A stretch of DNA of 64,000 nt from Rodentibacter myodis. GTDB lineage: Bacteria > Pseudomonadota > Gammaproteobacteria > Enterobacterales > Pasteurellaceae. Under the pieces are notes generated by a model. It was not told where the DNA came from and did not search any database. It worked only from the letters and a program-made list of their open reading frames with translations. The stretch covers positions 124,001-188,000 of the forward strand of contig NZ_MLHQ01000001.1 of assembly GCF_001999305.1 (NCBI RefSeq), given 5' to 3'. A program made the translations under genes and the position numbers. This document shows, piece by piece, positions 50,223 to 61,377 of the stretch (the stretch's first letter is position 1; each line of letters opens with the position of its first letter).

Positions 50223-51338
50223 TTAGAAGTAAACACGCATACCTACACCGATGGCTTTATCTTTAACTTTGTCACCGATTTGGTTACCATCTTTGTAAGC
50301 CTTGGTTTGTAAATATTTACCTTCAACATAAGTTACTACTTGCTTATGAAGTTTATAATCAACACCTAACAAGAAACCGTGTGTTTTTTCTTTATATTCC
50401 GGAGATTGGTCGGTTGTTTTAATTTGTTGATATAGGTAGTTACCATATACTTTGCTGACATTATCAATAACAGGTACTTGGAAACCTGGAGATACGAAGT
50501 ATCCTTTAGCATCCCCACGACCGGTAGAGATTGCTTTAGCTTCAACATTTTCAGCAGATACATTTTTTGCTTTGAAATAACCACCATCTACAGAAACGAT
50601 AATACCTTGGAAATCATAACCTAAGCTGGCTTGGAAAGCATCCTTATGACTTTTTTCACCAGATGATTTATAATTGGTACGGCCATAAACCGCTTCGGCA
50701 ATCCATCCGTTTGGATTGGTAGCATCTGCACCGTTGTATAGTACGCCAACTTGAGAGCCATTTTTGATCTCATCGTCACGAACTTCATTTAAGGGATCAC
50801 GTTTCTCTGCGAACTGATAACTTGCACCAATTTGTAAGCCAGGAACGCCATAGTAGTCATAGCGAACAACGGATTTGCCTGAAGTTGGTACATAATCAGG
50901 TAAAATACCATAAGTATAGTCATCAGCAATACCTACATCATCAGCAATGGTTACTTGACGACCAAATGTCAATTGACCAAGCTCTTGTTTTCCTAAGCCG
51001 ACATAGGCACGATGTGCACGCATATTACCAAAGCCGTCTTCATCAGTACCGCCACCTTGTTTTCCATCAAAACGGGCCTCTACACGGGCTAATGCGTAGA
51101 AATCATTATCTAGAGTGTGTTTTACTTTGATTTCAAAACGAGAATCATTGTTTTTTAAACCTGAATGAGAGTGTATTTTTTGGTTAAAACTACCGCCCTC
51201 TTTATTAGATTTTTCTAATAAGATACGAAGTGAACCGTTTAATTCTACTTTTGTTCCTTCGTTGTCATAAATTACTGCTGCGTTTGCGGCGGAAGCGGCA
51301 AATGCGCCAACGATTAATGCTGCTAGTGTCTTTTTCAT
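50223..51338 (-). CDS. Outer membrane porin of the OmpP2 / gram-negative porin family
   Basis: A 371-residue porin with a signal peptide (about 1-21, ending ASAANA), sixteen-strand-type alternating beta pattern, LNGSLRILLEK and YVGLGKQELGQLTFGRQ early motifs, and a terminal Phe (GVGMRVYF) needed for Bam-mediated assembly. It resembles Haemophilus OmpP2 / Pasteurella OmpH porins. ATG 51338 follows AAGGA; the frame opens 63 bases earlier. A CRP-like palindrome lies about 150 bp upstream. Surface loops differ widely within the family, so exact orthology is not claimed. Confidence 0.93.
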   Translation of the reverse strand: MKKTLAALIVGAFAASAANAAVIYDNEGTKVELNGSLRILLEKSNKEGGSFNQKIHSHSGLKNNDSRFEIKVKHTLDNDFYALARVEARFDGKQGGGTDEDGFGNMRAHRAYVGLGKQELGQLTFGRQVTIADDVGIADDYTYGILPDYVPTSGKSVVRYDYYGVPGLQIGASYQFAEKRDPLNEVRDDEIKNGSQVGVLYNGADATNPNGWIAEAVYGRTNYKSSGEKSHKDAFQASLGYDFQGIIVSVDGGYFKAKNVSAENVEAKAISTGRGDAKGYFVSPGFQVPVIDNVSKVYGNYLYQQIKTTDQSPEYKEKTHGFLLGVDYKLHKQVVTYVEGKYLQTKAYKDGNQIGDKVKDKAIGVGMRVYF

Positions 51339-51472
51339 AATTGATTCCTTATTGGTGTGATTTACAACCAAGGTTGAACTTTTCATCATTGAAAATGTCA
51401 ACCGCCTCGATAAGCGCGCAAATCATTGCAAAAAGCCATTTTTCTGTCAATGATAGGCAACAACCAATTTTC

Positions 51473-51496
51473 AAATGTGAGATCAAGATCACATTT
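51473..51496. promoter_or_regulatory. 24-bp palindrome upstream of the porin gene
   Basis: AAATGTGA and TCACATTT are separated by GATCAAGA. The arms look like a CRP site but the half-sites are eight bases apart rather than six, so another regulator or a weak CRP site is possible. Confidence 0.5.
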
Positions 51497-51563
51497 TTTT
51501 TGCAAATGTGCGCAAATTTTGAACAGTTTGCTGTTCACAAAATATGAAAAAAATCAACCGCAC

Positions 51564-52028
51564 TTAGTCGGGTTGATAACCTTCATCTTTAAACGTTGGG
51601 TTTTCCGCCCCCTTTTTCGCTAATTCATCGCAGATCTCATTTTCTCGATGTCCTGAATGCCCCTTTACCCATTTCCACTCAATGGCGTGTCGCTGAATAG
51701 CATTATCAAGAGCGATCCATAAATCCTGATTTTTTACCGGTTTGCCGGTGCTAGATTTCCAATTATTTTTTTTCCAATTAAAAATCCATTGGGTGATGCC
51801 GTTTTTCATATATTGGCTGTCACTGGAAAGGATAACGGTGCAAGGTTCTTTTAATGTTTCAAGAGCTTCAATGACGGCACGCAACTCCATTCGATTATTG
51901 GTGGTGTTGAAATAACCTTTGGAAATTTGCTTTTCGTGTTGTTTATAACGCAGCAAAATGCCAATACCGCCGGCACCGGGGTTGCCAAGGCAAGAACCAT
52001 CCGTAAAAATTTCAATCTGTTTTTGCAT
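51564..52028 (-). CDS. rnhA: Ribonuclease HI
   Basis: RNase HI degrades RNA in RNA-DNA hybrids. The 154-residue product has the catalytic carboxylates in [33 protein letters not shown] and [11 protein letters not shown] much longer open frame continues upstream to 52379 but would run into dnaQ; ATG 52028 gives the standard start [12 protein letters not shown]. It is divergent from dnaQ, a classic arrangement. Confidence 0.97.
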   Translation of the reverse strand: MQKQIEIFTDGSCLGNPGAGGIGILLRYKQHEKQISKGYFNTTNNRMELRAVIEALETLKEPCTVILSSDSQYMKNGITQWIFNWKKNNWKSSTGKPVKNQDLWIALDNAIQRHAIEWKWVKGHSGHRENEICDELAKKGAENPTFKDEGYQPD

Positions 52029-52088
52029 AATAAAAAGGTTGTTGTGTAAAATGGGCGGCATTTTAATGGAAACAAATAGGTTGAACAA

Positions 52089-52859
52089 ATGATTAATCCA
52101 AACCGCCAAATTGTGCTGGATACGGAAACTACTGGGATGAACCAGCTTGGCGCTCATTATGAAGGGCATGGCATTATTGAAATTGGTGCGGTGGAGTTGG
52201 TAAATCGCCGTTACACCGGCAATAACTTTCATATTTATATTAATCCGAACCGACCGGTTGATCCGGAGGCGATTAAGGTTCACGGTATTACCGATGAGAT
52301 GTTGGCAGATAAGCCGGAATTTAAAGCGGTGGCACAGGAATTTCTTGACTATATAAAAGGGGCTGAGTTGCTGATTCATAATGCGCCCTTCGATGTGGGG
52401 TTTATGGATTATGAATTTCGTAAATTGGGATTAAAGGTGAAAACGGCGGATATTTGCGTGGTAACGGACACCCTACAAATGGCACGCCAAATGTATCCGG
52501 GTAAACGTAATAGCTTGGATGCCCTGTGCGATCGTTTAGGCATTGATAACAGCAAGCGAACTTTGCACGGCGCGTTGCTGGATGCGGAGATCTTGGCGGA
52601 TGTTTATCTCTCAATGACAGGCGGGCAAACCAGTCTGTTTGGCGAAGAAGATGAAGATAGCACACCGATAATTGCCGTAGGGCAAGAAGAACGCGCCGAA
52701 GTGGAACAAAGTGCGGTTGTTTTTTCCAATAATTTGAAAGTGCTGCAACCGAATGAAGAAGAAACACAGGCACATTTAGAATTGTTAAAAATGATTAATA
52801 AAAAAAGTGATGGAAAGTGTGTATGGGCTTTACTCACAAATGGTGAAAGCGTGCATTAA
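52089..52859 (+). CDS. dnaQ: DNA polymerase III epsilon subunit, 3'-5' proofreading exonuclease
   Basis: DnaQ proofreads for the replicative polymerase. The 256 residues show the DEDDh exonuclease motifs [22 protein letters not shown] and [15 protein letters not shown], followed by a linker and a C-terminal segment that binds the alpha subunit. It is divergent from rnhA across 60 bp. One uptake sequence is in the linker region at about 52710. Confidence 0.97.
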   Translation: MINPNRQIVLDTETTGMNQLGAHYEGHGIIEIGAVELVNRRYTGNNFHIYINPNRPVDPEAIKVHGITDEMLADKPEFKAVAQEFLDYIKGAELLIHNAPFDVGFMDYEFRKLGLKVKTADICVVTDTLQMARQMYPGKRNSLDALCDRLGIDNSKRTLHGALLDAEILADVYLSMTGGQTSLFGEEDEDSTPIIAVGQEERAEVEQSAVVFSNNLKVLQPNEEETQAHLELLKMINKKSDGKCVWALLTNGESVH

Positions 52860-52892
52860 ATAAACAGCCGAGCCGGAAATCAAAAAAAAAGA

Positions 52893-52921
52893 TTGACGAG
52901 ATAACGGCGGATCATTATGAT
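52893..52921 (+). promoter_or_regulatory. Promoter of the tRNA-Asp genes
   Basis: TTGACG (52893-52898) and TATGAT (52916-52921) are exactly 17 bases apart, just before the first tRNA, with ACGC after the -10 giving a GC-containing discriminator. Confidence 0.8.
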
Positions 52922-52935
52922 ACGCACCACTTAGC

Positions 52936-53012
52936 GGAGTGGTAGTTCAGCTGGTTAGAATACCTGCCTGTCACGCAGGGGGTCGCGGGTTCGAGTCCCG
53001 TCCATTCCGCCA
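52936..53012 (+). tRNA. tRNA-Asp (GTC), first copy
   Basis: 77 bases with encoded CCA. The acceptor stem GGAGTGG pairs with CCATTCC, and the anticodon loop CTGTCAC reads GTC. The sequence is almost the same as E. coli tRNA-Asp. It is identical to the second copy 54 bases downstream. Confidence 0.97.
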
Positions 53013-53066
53013 ATTTATACCTCCTTATTAGTGTTTTTGCGAAAGCAATTAAGAATCAAAAACTGC

Positions 53067-53143
53067 GGAGTGGTAGTTCAGCTGGTTAGAATACCTGCCT
53101 GTCACGCAGGGGGTCGCGGGTTCGAGTCCCGTCCATTCCGCCA
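53067..53143 (+). tRNA. tRNA-Asp (GTC), second copy
   Basis: Identical 77-base sequence to the first copy, again with encoded CCA and anticodon GTC. A terminator follows 11 bases later, so the two form one transcript. Confidence 0.97.
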
Positions 53144-53154
53144 ACTCTTTAATT

Positions 53155-53178
53155 AGCACCTTTAATGGTGCTTTTTTT
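53155..53178 (+). terminator. Terminator of the tRNA-Asp transcript
   Basis: AGCACC and GGTGCT pair around TTTAAT and lead into seven T residues. Confidence 0.92.
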
Positions 53179-53327
53179 ATTCTTCAAATTCTTCTCACTT
53201 TGGTACAGAATTGAAAACTGATTATTTTCCGGTTGTGGCTTTTTCCTTTTATTTTCAAATCGTTTTTTGCCAATATCCCAACTTCCGCTATAATGACCGC
53301 CATTTTTGACAAGATAAGAGATTTTTT

Positions 53328-54842
53328 ATGGCAACTCCTGTTGTAGCCCTTGTGGGGCGTCCGAATGTGGGCAAATCCACATTATTTAATCGCCTAACCC
53401 GCACGCGTGATGCCCTCGTGGCGGATTTTCCGGGCTTAACCCGTGATCGCAAATATGGCCACGCTCACATTGCCGGCCACGAATTTATCGTGATTGATAC
53501 CGGCGGTATTGACGGCACGGAAGAAGGCGTAGAAGAAAAAATGGCGGAGCAATCTTTGCTCGCCATTGAAGAAGCGGATATTGTGCTTTTCCTTGTAGAT
53601 GCTCGAGCCGGTTTAACGGCGGCGGATATTGGCATTGCCAATTATTTACGCCAACGCCAAAATAAAACCACCATTGTGGTGGCGAATAAAACAGACGGTA
53701 TCGATGCGGATTCCCATTGTGCCGAGTTTTATCAATTAGGTTTGGGCGAAATTGAACAAATTGCCGCCTCACAAGGCAGAGGCGTAACGCAATTAATGGA
53801 ACAAGTGCTAGCCCCCTTTGCGGAACAATTGGAAAACACCGAAGAAATTGACCGCACTTCTGAAGAAGAACAAGACGAATGGGATCAAGAATTTGATTTT
53901 GATTCGGAAGAAGATACCGCATTACTTGATGAGGCACTTCAAGAAGAAAACGAAGATGAGCAAAATAAAAATATCAAGATTGCCATTGTCGGCCGTCCGA
54001 ATGTTGGGAAATCAACCTTAACAAACCGCATTTTGGGCGAAGATCGCGTAGTGGTTTACGATATGCCGGGAACGACACGTGATAGTATTTATATTCCAAT
54101 GGAACGAGACGGGCAGCATTACACCTTGATTGATACTGCCGGCGTGCGTAAACGTGGGAAAGTTCATCTTGCGGTGGAAAAATTTTCGGTCATCAAAACC
54201 TTACAAGCCATTCAAGATGCCAATGTGGTGTTGCTAACCATTGATGCACGAGAAAATATTTCGGATCAGGATTTATCCTTACTCGGCTTTATTTTGAATG
54301 CAGGGCGTTCTCTTGTGATTGTGGTGAATAAATGGGATGGGCTGGATCAAGAGGTGAAAGATCGTGTGAAATCAGAACTTGATCGCCGTTTGGATTTTAT
54401 TGATTTTGCCCGAGTCCATTTTATTTCCGCCTTACACGGCAGTGGCGTAGGCAATCTGTTTGAATCCATTAAAGAAGCCTATGCCTGTGCCACGCAAAAA
54501 ATGACCACGTCCATTCTGACCCGTATTTTGCAAATGGCGACAGACGAACACCAACCACCAATGGTAGGTGGTCGCCGTATCAAATTAAAATATGCCCACC
54601 CGGGTGGCTACAACCCGCCAATTATTGTGGTACACGGTAACCAAATGGAAAAATTACCGGATTCTTACAAACGTTATTTATCCAACTATTACCGTAAAAG
54701 TTTAAAAATTATCGGCTCGCCGATTCGTCTCCTCTTCCAAGAAGGTTCAAACCCTTTTGCCGGACGTAAAAATAAACTTACGCCAAATCAGCTACGCAAG
54801 CGTAAACGTTTGATGAAGTTTATTAAGAAAGCAAAACGATAG
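53328..54842 (+). CDS. der: Ribosome-associated GTPase Der (EngA)
   Basis: Der has two GTPase domains in tandem and acts in 50S subunit assembly. The 504 residues show [11 protein letters not shown] with DTGG and NKTD in domain 1 (about 1-165), [11 protein letters not shown] with DTAG and NKWD in domain 2 (about 215-390), and a C-terminal KH-like domain. The acidic linker (about 168-215) is rich in Glu and Asp and contains an uptake sequence that encodes IDRTS. Length is typical. Confidence 0.97.
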   Translation: MATPVVALVGRPNVGKSTLFNRLTRTRDALVADFPGLTRDRKYGHAHIAGHEFIVIDTGGIDGTEEGVEEKMAEQSLLAIEEADIVLFLVDARAGLTAADIGIANYLRQRQNKTTIVVANKTDGIDADSHCAEFYQLGLGEIEQIAASQGRGVTQLMEQVLAPFAEQLENTEEIDRTSEEEQDEWDQEFDFDSEEDTALLDEALQEENEDEQNKNIKIAIVGRPNVGKSTLTNRILGEDRVVVYDMPGTTRDSIYIPMERDGQHYTLIDTAGVRKRGKVHLAVEKFSVIKTLQAIQDANVVLLTIDARENISDQDLSLLGFILNAGRSLVIVVNKWDGLDQEVKDRVKSELDRRLDFIDFARVHFISALHGSGVGNLFESIKEAYACATQKMTTSILTRILQMATDEHQPPMVGGRRIKLKYAHPGGYNPPIIVVHGNQMEKLPDSYKRYLSNYYRKSLKIIGSPIRLLFQEGSNPFAGRKNKLTPNQLRKRKRLMKFIKKAKR

Positions 54843-54865
54843 ATTTAAATCATATAGAAAGAATA

Positions 54866-54937
54866 GTAGGGATACCTCGCCAAAAATTAAGTAATTTCAA
54901 GTGCTTAACATTAAGGACGCTCGCGTGTTGTCCCTAC
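54866..54937. repeat. Degenerate BIME-like repeat unit after der
   Basis: Starts GTAGGGATACC and ends TCCCTAC, with the shared spacer TAATTTCAAGTGCTTAACATTAAGGACGC cut into arms that are less well matched than in other copies. Quoted pieces: TAATTTCAAGTG, then CTTAACATTAAGGACGC. Confidence 0.7.
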
Positions 54938-54989
54938 TAATAACATTATTCTGGTTTTGTGCCTCGCGTGCATAATCTTGCTAAAACAC

Positions 54990-55019
54990 AAAAGTGCGGT
55001 CAAATTTGACCGCACTTTT
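54990..55019. terminator. Bidirectional terminator from paired uptake sequences (der/hda)
   Basis: AAAAGTGCGGTC and GACCGCACTTTT pair across six bases, followed by T residues, between the convergent der and hda genes. Confidence 0.85.
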
Positions 55020-55024
55020 TGTTT

Positions 55025-55720
55025 TTATAACCCCAAGGTTTCTTTCACAAAAGGAATGGTGAGGTTGCGGTGGGCTTGGAGGGAGGCTTTGTCGAGTTTT
55101 TCAAGGGTTTGTAAGAGGGTGTGGGTGTCTCTGTCCAAACGTTTTAATAAGAATTGTGCCGTTTCCGCCGGGAGTTCAATACCCCGTTGGCGGGCATTTT
55201 TTTGTAGCACTTCTAGTTTTTGTTCGTCTGTTAAGGGAGCGAGTTGATAAATTTCGCCCCATTTTAGGCGGGAGGCTAAATCGGGAAGTTGAACATTAAG
55301 GGCAGAGGGAGAAGCCGTTGCACTGACTAGGAGTAAGGTTGTTCCTTCTGCTTTAATGCGATTGAATAAATCGAAAATTGCCACTTCCCATTCGGGATCG
55401 CCTATGACGCTTTGCAGATCGTCTAAGCATACCAATTCTTGCTGTTCTAAATTTTCCAATACCGCAGGAGAGAAATAGCGGGATTTATTTAAGGGAACAT
55501 AAATAGCGGCACGCTGTTCCGTTAAGTATTGGTTACTCAATGCGCGAAGTAAATGGCTTTTGCCACTGCCTTCTTGCCCCCAAATATAGAAAAATTGTTG
55601 TTGAACCTGTAGTGAATTTTTGCGTAACGAATCCAGCAACAACAAATTGTTGTCGGCATAAAAATTCTCGAGTGTGTCATCATCAATTTGATGAATGGGC
55701 AAAGGGAGCTGCTGATTCAA
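55025..55720 (-). CDS. hda: DnaA regulatory inactivator Hda
   Basis: Hda, with the DNA-loaded beta clamp, triggers hydrolysis of DnaA-bound ATP and prevents re-initiation of replication. The 231 residues carry the clamp-binding motif QLPLPI at residues 4-9, an AAA+ domain with Walker A GQEGSGKSH, Walker B LVCLDDLQ and sensor LVSATASP. It is close to DnaA domain III but lacks the DNA-binding domain. It is followed by nothing on this strand and preceded by uraA. Confidence 0.94.
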   Translation of the reverse strand: MNQQLPLPIHQIDDDTLENFYADNNLLLLDSLRKNSLQVQQQFFYIWGQEGSGKSHLLRALSNQYLTEQRAAIYVPLNKSRYFSPAVLENLEQQELVCLDDLQSVIGDPEWEVAIFDLFNRIKAEGTTLLLVSATASPSALNVQLPDLASRLKWGEIYQLAPLTDEQKLEVLQKNARQRGIELPAETAQFLLKRLDRDTHTLLQTLEKLDKASLQAHRNLTIPFVKETLGL

Positions 55721-55783
55721 CGTGGTATAAGGTCAATTCATTTAAGGAAGAAAAGGGCTGTTTTCAGCCCTTGATTTTGGCGG

Positions 55784-57025
55784 TTATTCTACTTCATTTT
55801 TAGCTTTTGGCAAAATTAGGTTCAGTACGATTGCCACGATTGCACAAAGGCTAATACCTTTCAACGAGACCGCATCACCTACATTCACAAACATATTGCC
55901 GATACCGAATGTCATCACCACAGAAATAATGCAAAGATTGCGAGGTTCGGTAACATCTACTTTGCCTTTGATGAGGGTACTCATTCCGACTACGGCGATA
56001 GAACCGAAAACGAGCATCATAATCCCCCCCATCACAATGGTGGGAATGGTGGAAAGGAATGCACCGACTTTACCGCAAAATGAGATGGCAATTGCCCATA
56101 TTGCCGCCCACGTCATAATATTCGGATTAAAATTGCGGGTGAGCATTACGGCACCGGTTACTTCCGCATAAGTGGTATTGGGTGGGCCACCAACCAACGA
56201 AGCGGCAGCCGTTGCGACACCATCGCCTAATAAAGTGCGGTGTAGTCCCGGTTTTTTGAGGAAATCTTTTCCGGTCACGGAACTGATCGCCATAATGCCA
56301 CCCACGTGTTCCACCGCCGGGGCAATGGCAATCGGCAACATATAAAGAATCGCTTCAAGGTTAAATTCCGGTTTGGTCAGTTTTGGTAACTCAAACCAAG
56401 GGGCATCAATTACCGGTTGGAAATTAATCAGCCCAAGACATAAGCAAAGAATATAACCTGCTGTGATACCGAACATAATCGGGATTAATTTCATCAAGCC
56501 TTTGGCAAAAACGGCAACGGCGAGTGTTACGGTGAGAGTAACCATTGAGACCAATACGGCATCGTTATAAGAATAAGCACTGTCTTTGCCCAACGCCATA
56601 TTTACCGCAACAGGCGCAAGCCCCATACCGATAATGATGATAACCGGCCCGACAACAACCGGTGGGAAAATGCGTTCAAGGGCTTGGCTGCCACGGAGTT
56701 TAACCAAGGCTGAGAGGGCAAAATACACCAAACCGGCGAAGGCAAGACCGCCCATTGTGGTGGGAATACCCCAAGTTTGTACGCCGTATTGAATCGGTGC
56801 AATAAAGGCGAAAGAGGAGGCAAGGAAAATCGGCACTTGTTTACCGGTGCAAAGTTGGAATAACAACGTACCAATTCCGGCGGTGAGTAATGCAGTGTTT
56901 GAATCCAAGCCTGTGATGAGCGGTACAAGTACCAGTGCGCCAAAGGCAACGAATAACATTTGCAAGCCGACAAAGGATTGTTTGGCAATACTTTGTGCTT
57001 CAGTTGTTTGATTTTGATGGTTCAT
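55784..57025 (-). CDS. uraA: Uracil permease UraA
   Basis: UraA is a proton symporter for uracil. The 413 residues have about fourteen membrane segments and the nucleobase-cation symporter-2 motifs FLASSFAFIAPIQ, GPVIIIIGMGLAPVAVNMA and PAVEHVGGIMAISSV with its substrate-contact Glu. It follows upp on the same strand, but a repeat unit lies between them. An uptake sequence occurs inside at about 56235. Confidence 0.96.
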   Translation of the reverse strand: MNHQNQTTEAQSIAKQSFVGLQMLFVAFGALVLVPLITGLDSNTALLTAGIGTLLFQLCTGKQVPIFLASSFAFIAPIQYGVQTWGIPTTMGGLAFAGLVYFALSALVKLRGSQALERIFPPVVVGPVIIIIGMGLAPVAVNMALGKDSAYSYNDAVLVSMVTLTVTLAVAVFAKGLMKLIPIMFGITAGYILCLCLGLINFQPVIDAPWFELPKLTKPEFNLEAILYMLPIAIAPAVEHVGGIMAISSVTGKDFLKKPGLHRTLLGDGVATAAASLVGGPPNTTYAEVTGAVMLTRNFNPNIMTWAAIWAIAISFCGKVGAFLSTIPTIVMGGIMMLVFGSIAVVGMSTLIKGKVDVTEPRNLCIISVVMTFGIGNMFVNVGDAVSLKGISLCAIVAIVLNLILPKAKNEVE

Positions 57026-57111
57026 TTCGTTTCAACTCTCTGTTTGAATTAACTGAAAAGTGCGGTCGATTTTTTAAAAGTTTTGGGTTTATGCCGAAAA
57101 TAATGTGATTA

Positions 57112-57196
57112 GTAGGGACGCCACGCTGGCGTCATAAATATTAACCTATTGAAATCATTTGTGTTTTTAAATTGGACGCCGGCGTGGCGTCCCTAC
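57112..57196. repeat. BIME-like repeat unit between upp and uraA
   Basis: Left arm GTAGGGACGCCACGC plus TGGCGTC, right arm GGACGCCGGCGTGGCG plus TCCCTAC, 85 bp. The spacer on the minus strand (GATTTCAATAGGTTAAT) matches those of the other units. Confidence 0.9.
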
Positions 57197-57245
57197 TTCT
57201 TATTACGGAATGATTGACTCATTAAAAAAATCTTCCGCCCGAAAA

Positions 57246-57267
57246 AAGACGGCTTAGAAGCCGTCTT
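57246..57267 (-). terminator. Terminator of upp
   Basis: AAGACGGCTT and AAGCCGTCTT pair tightly, with an AAAAAA tract to the left that reads as T on the minus strand. Confidence 0.85.
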
Positions 57268-57282
57268 AATAGATTGAAAATG

Positions 57283-57909
57283 TTATTTTGTGCCGAAGAT
57301 TTTGTCGCCCGCATCACCTAAGCCCGGGATGATGTAACCTTGTTCATTGAGGTGATCATCAATAGAGGCACAGTAAAGCTCAATATCGGGGTGTGCGGCT
57401 TCTAAGGCTTTAATCCCTTCCGGTGCCGCCACCAGCACTAATACTTTAATTTGATGACAGCCTTTGGCTTTGAGGAGATCAAGGGTTGCGATCATTGAAC
57501 CGCCGGTTGCCAACATTGGGTCAACCACAATGGCAAGACGTTCCTCTAAATCGCTGGCGAGTTTTTGGAAGTAAGGAACAGGCTCAAGGGTTTCTTCATT
57601 ACGATAGATCCCCACCACACTGATTCTTGCACTCGGCACGTGTTCTAATACGCCGTCCATCATACCTAATCCGGCACGTAAAATTGGCACAACGGTGATT
57701 TTTTTCCCTTTAATACGATCAACCTCAACCGGCCCATTCCAACCTTCAATCACCACTTTTTCCGTTTCTAAACCGGCGGTGGCTTCATAGGTTAGCAAGC
57801 TACCGATTTCTGTTGCCAATTCACGGAATTTTTTGGTGTCAATTTCGGCTTCGCGCATAACGCCTAATTTATGTTTTACGAGTGGGTGTTTTACTTCAAC
57901 AAGTTTCAT
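57283..57909 (-). CDS. upp: Uracil phosphoribosyltransferase
   Basis: Upp salvages uracil to UMP with PRPP. The 208-residue product has [13 protein letters not shown] at the N terminus, the PRPP-binding [11 protein letters not shown] and the uracil-binding [16 protein letters not shown] at the C terminus. uraA downstream supplies the substrate; a terminator and a repeat lie between, so uraA may be less abundant. Confidence 0.97.
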   Translation of the reverse strand: MKLVEVKHPLVKHKLGVMREAEIDTKKFRELATEIGSLLTYEATAGLETEKVVIEGWNGPVEVDRIKGKKITVVPILRAGLGMMDGVLEHVPSARISVVGIYRNEETLEPVPYFQKLASDLEERLAIVVDPMLATGGSMIATLDLLKAKGCHQIKVLVLVAAPEGIKALEAAHPDIELYCASIDDHLNEQGYIIPGLGDAGDKIFGTK

Positions 57910-58104
57910 AATGTGTCCCCTTAGACGGCTGATGAATGGATAGGATGGGTGATTAAAAATAAAATCGCGGAATTCTAAATCAGAAAAAATGAAAACTCTA
58001 GCGGTTTATTTATAAAAATGTCATAAATATAAATTTTAAGAAAGAAAATAGAAAAGCACGGTGAAATCAACCGCACTTTTATAGGCTTTATAGGATGAGC
58101 TTAG

Positions 58105-59910
58105 CTATTGACTTTCATTTTGCTTATTATACATCGCTTCAATCTGCTTGCGATAACGTTCCATAATGACTTTACGTTTCAGTTTCAAAGTTGGCGTGAT
58201 TTCCCCCAATTTGATACTAAAGGCTTGAGAGAGTAGGGTAAATTTTTTCACTTGTTCAAAGTGTGCCAGCTCTTTTTGTACGACATTTATACGTTGCTCA
58301 AACATTTTCAAAATTTCAGAGTTTTTGATTAACTCCATTCTATCCTGATATTTGATATTCAATTGTTTGGCGTATTCTTCAAGACTATCAAAGCACGGCA
58401 CGATTAAGGCAGACACATATTTTTTCGCATCGGCAATAATGGCAATTTGCTCAATAAACTTGTCTTTACCAATCTTGCTTTCGATATATTGTGGGGCGAT
58501 GTATTTTCCATTAGAGGTTTTCATTAGCTCTTTAATACGATCGGTAATAAACAAATTGCCTTCTGCATCAAATTCACCGGCATCACCGGTTTTTAGGAAG
58601 CCGTCTTCCGTAAAGGCTTGTGCGGTTTCTTCCGGTTTTTTGTAATAACCTTTCATCACCATTCCGCCACGCACTAAAATTTCATTATTTTCACTAATTT
58701 TCACTTCTGCATTTGGCATTAATGTACCGATGGAGTTCGGGTTAAATTGGTTATCCTGCCAGCAGGAAACGGTGGCGGTGGTTTCTGTCATTCCATAGCC
58801 CAGTTTGATATTGATACCAAGACAATGGAAAAATAACCCGATTGCCGGTTCTAATTTCGCTCCGCCGCAAGGCATCATTTTAATCCGACCGCCGAGTAAT
58901 TGACGAAGTTTTGAGAAAACCAATTTATCGGCAAGGTGATATTGTTGTTTTAACCAAAAGGAAATCGGTTTATTTTGCATGGTTAAATCAAAATGTTTTT
59001 GACCGACTGCAATCGCCCAGTGGAAAAGAAGTTGGCGAAGTTTTGGGGCTTTTTGTACTTTATCCAGTACGGCAGCGTAAATTTTTTCGTAAAAACGTGG
59101 AACGGCACACATAAAGGTTGGGCGAATCTCGCTTAAAACCGACCGCACTTGGTTGGTATCTTCCAAATAACATAGCACCGCGCCTCGGTGAAGGATATAA
59201 GCCGCCCACGCACGTTCAAAAATATGTGAAAAAGGCAGGAAGGAAAGGGAAATATCCTGTTCCGTCACATTTAAGGCGAAATCGTGTGCTTCCAGTTGGT
59301 GGGCGAGATTGGCATAATCCAGCATTACGCCTTTAGGTTCACCGGTTGTACCGGAGGTATAGATAATGGTGAATAAATCATCCATTTGTTTATCTTGCAA
59401 GCGTTGGTTGAGTTCGGCTTGGTGTGCCGTGGTACCCGATTCAAGAAATTGTTCCCAAGTAACGGAAAGATTATCTTTTTGCAAATTAATACAGGATTTC
59501 ATCGCCACAATTTTTTGTAATTGGGGGCAAAGAGAGGCAATTTCTAAGGCGTGATCATATTGTTCTTGATCGCCCACGAATAAAATTTTGACATCGGCGT
59601 GGTTTAATACAAATTCAGCCTGTTGGGCAGTGTTGGTGGCGTAAATTGGCACGGTAACGGCACGAATTTGTAATGCACCAATATCGGCAAGTGTCCAACG
59701 CGGCATATTTTGAGCAAAAATCGCAATTTTATCCTGCACCTGAATACCGGCTGCCAATAATGCCCGAGAGAGCTGATTTAATTGCTGTTGAAATGATGTC
59801 CAGCTTATATCTTTCCAAATGCCGTTTTCTTTATGTCGAAGTGCGGTCGCATTTCCACGCGTTTTCGCTTGTTGTTGAATACGATAAATAAAATGAAGAT
59901 GAGGATTCAT
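58105..59910 (-). CDS. Long-chain fatty acid-CoA ligase (AMP-forming, FadD/FAA1-like)
   Basis: The 601-residue enzyme activates fatty acids via an acyl-adenylate. It has the AMP-binding signature [15 protein letters not shown], the [14 protein letters not shown] motif and the C-terminal [21 protein letters not shown]. It resembles the eukaryote-like FAA1 group found in H. influenzae rather than E. coli FadD. ATG 59910 follows AAGG; the frame opens 36 bases earlier. It is next to gapA. FadR at 7.6 kb could regulate its substrate pool. Confidence 0.9.
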   Translation of the reverse strand: MNPHLHFIYRIQQQAKTRGNATALRHKENGIWKDISWTSFQQQLNQLSRALLAAGIQVQDKIAIFAQNMPRWTLADIGALQIRAVTVPIYATNTAQQAEFVLNHADVKILFVGDQEQYDHALEIASLCPQLQKIVAMKSCINLQKDNLSVTWEQFLESGTTAHQAELNQRLQDKQMDDLFTIIYTSGTTGEPKGVMLDYANLAHQLEAHDFALNVTEQDISLSFLPFSHIFERAWAAYILHRGAVLCYLEDTNQVRSVLSEIRPTFMCAVPRFYEKIYAAVLDKVQKAPKLRQLLFHWAIAVGQKHFDLTMQNKPISFWLKQQYHLADKLVFSKLRQLLGGRIKMMPCGGAKLEPAIGLFFHCLGINIKLGYGMTETTATVSCWQDNQFNPNSIGTLMPNAEVKISENNEILVRGGMVMKGYYKKPEETAQAFTEDGFLKTGDAGEFDAEGNLFITDRIKELMKTSNGKYIAPQYIESKIGKDKFIEQIAIIADAKKYVSALIVPCFDSLEEYAKQLNIKYQDRMELIKNSEILKMFEQRINVVQKELAHFEQVKKFTLLSQAFSIKLGEITPTLKLKRKVIMERYRKQIEAMYNKQNESQ

Positions 59911-60067
59911 AGTAACCTTTTTACTTTTTCTAATTTGAGCGAACATTTGTTCGCTAATATAAGTTTAAATAGAAGAAAAAGCCAGATAAATATTTAATAT
60001 TTTTAATAATTTTTAGTGAACTTTTGTATTGTTTTATTCACTTGAACAGAAAAAATAGGAAATAAAA

Positions 60068-60087
60068 AACCGCTCCGAAGAGCGGTT
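60068..60087 (-). terminator. Terminator of gapA
   Basis: AACCGCTC and GAGCGGTT pair around a short loop (CGAA), flanked on the left by AAAAAA, a T tract on the minus strand. Confidence 0.9.
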
Positions 60088-60106
60088 GATTTTTAGAGGG
60101 TTTTAA

Positions 60107-61141
<1,035 letters not shown>

Positions 61142-61252
61142 TTAGTTAAGTTAAACAAATCGTGATGTTTTGAAACCGCAAAGTGCCTCAAAAACATTGG
61201 TGCGGATTATAGCACGAGCATTTGGATAAAACTAGAAAATGGGATTTGTTTT

Positions 61253-61268
61253 TGTGATCTACATCAAA
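61253..61268. promoter_or_regulatory. CRP-like site between gapA and gmk
   Basis: TGTGATCTACATCAAA matches the left half of the CRP consensus and part of the right half. It sits about 130 bp before gapA and 110 bp before gmk, so either could be the target. Confidence 0.4.
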
Positions 61269-61377
61269 ATCACGCTTTTTCCCGTTGAAAAAATACCGTA
61301 AAAAATAACCGCACTTTAATGATTTTTCTTGAAAGAATCGGCATAATAGACCGAAATTTTTAACTAAGGTTCAATCT

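Noticed and set aside
51339-51401. Longer porin start
   Set aside because: It would bury the signal peptide; ATG 51338 follows a good ribosome site.
52029-52379. N-terminal extension of RNase HI
   Set aside because: It is antisense to dnaQ and unrelated to the family; ATG 52028 gives the normal protein.
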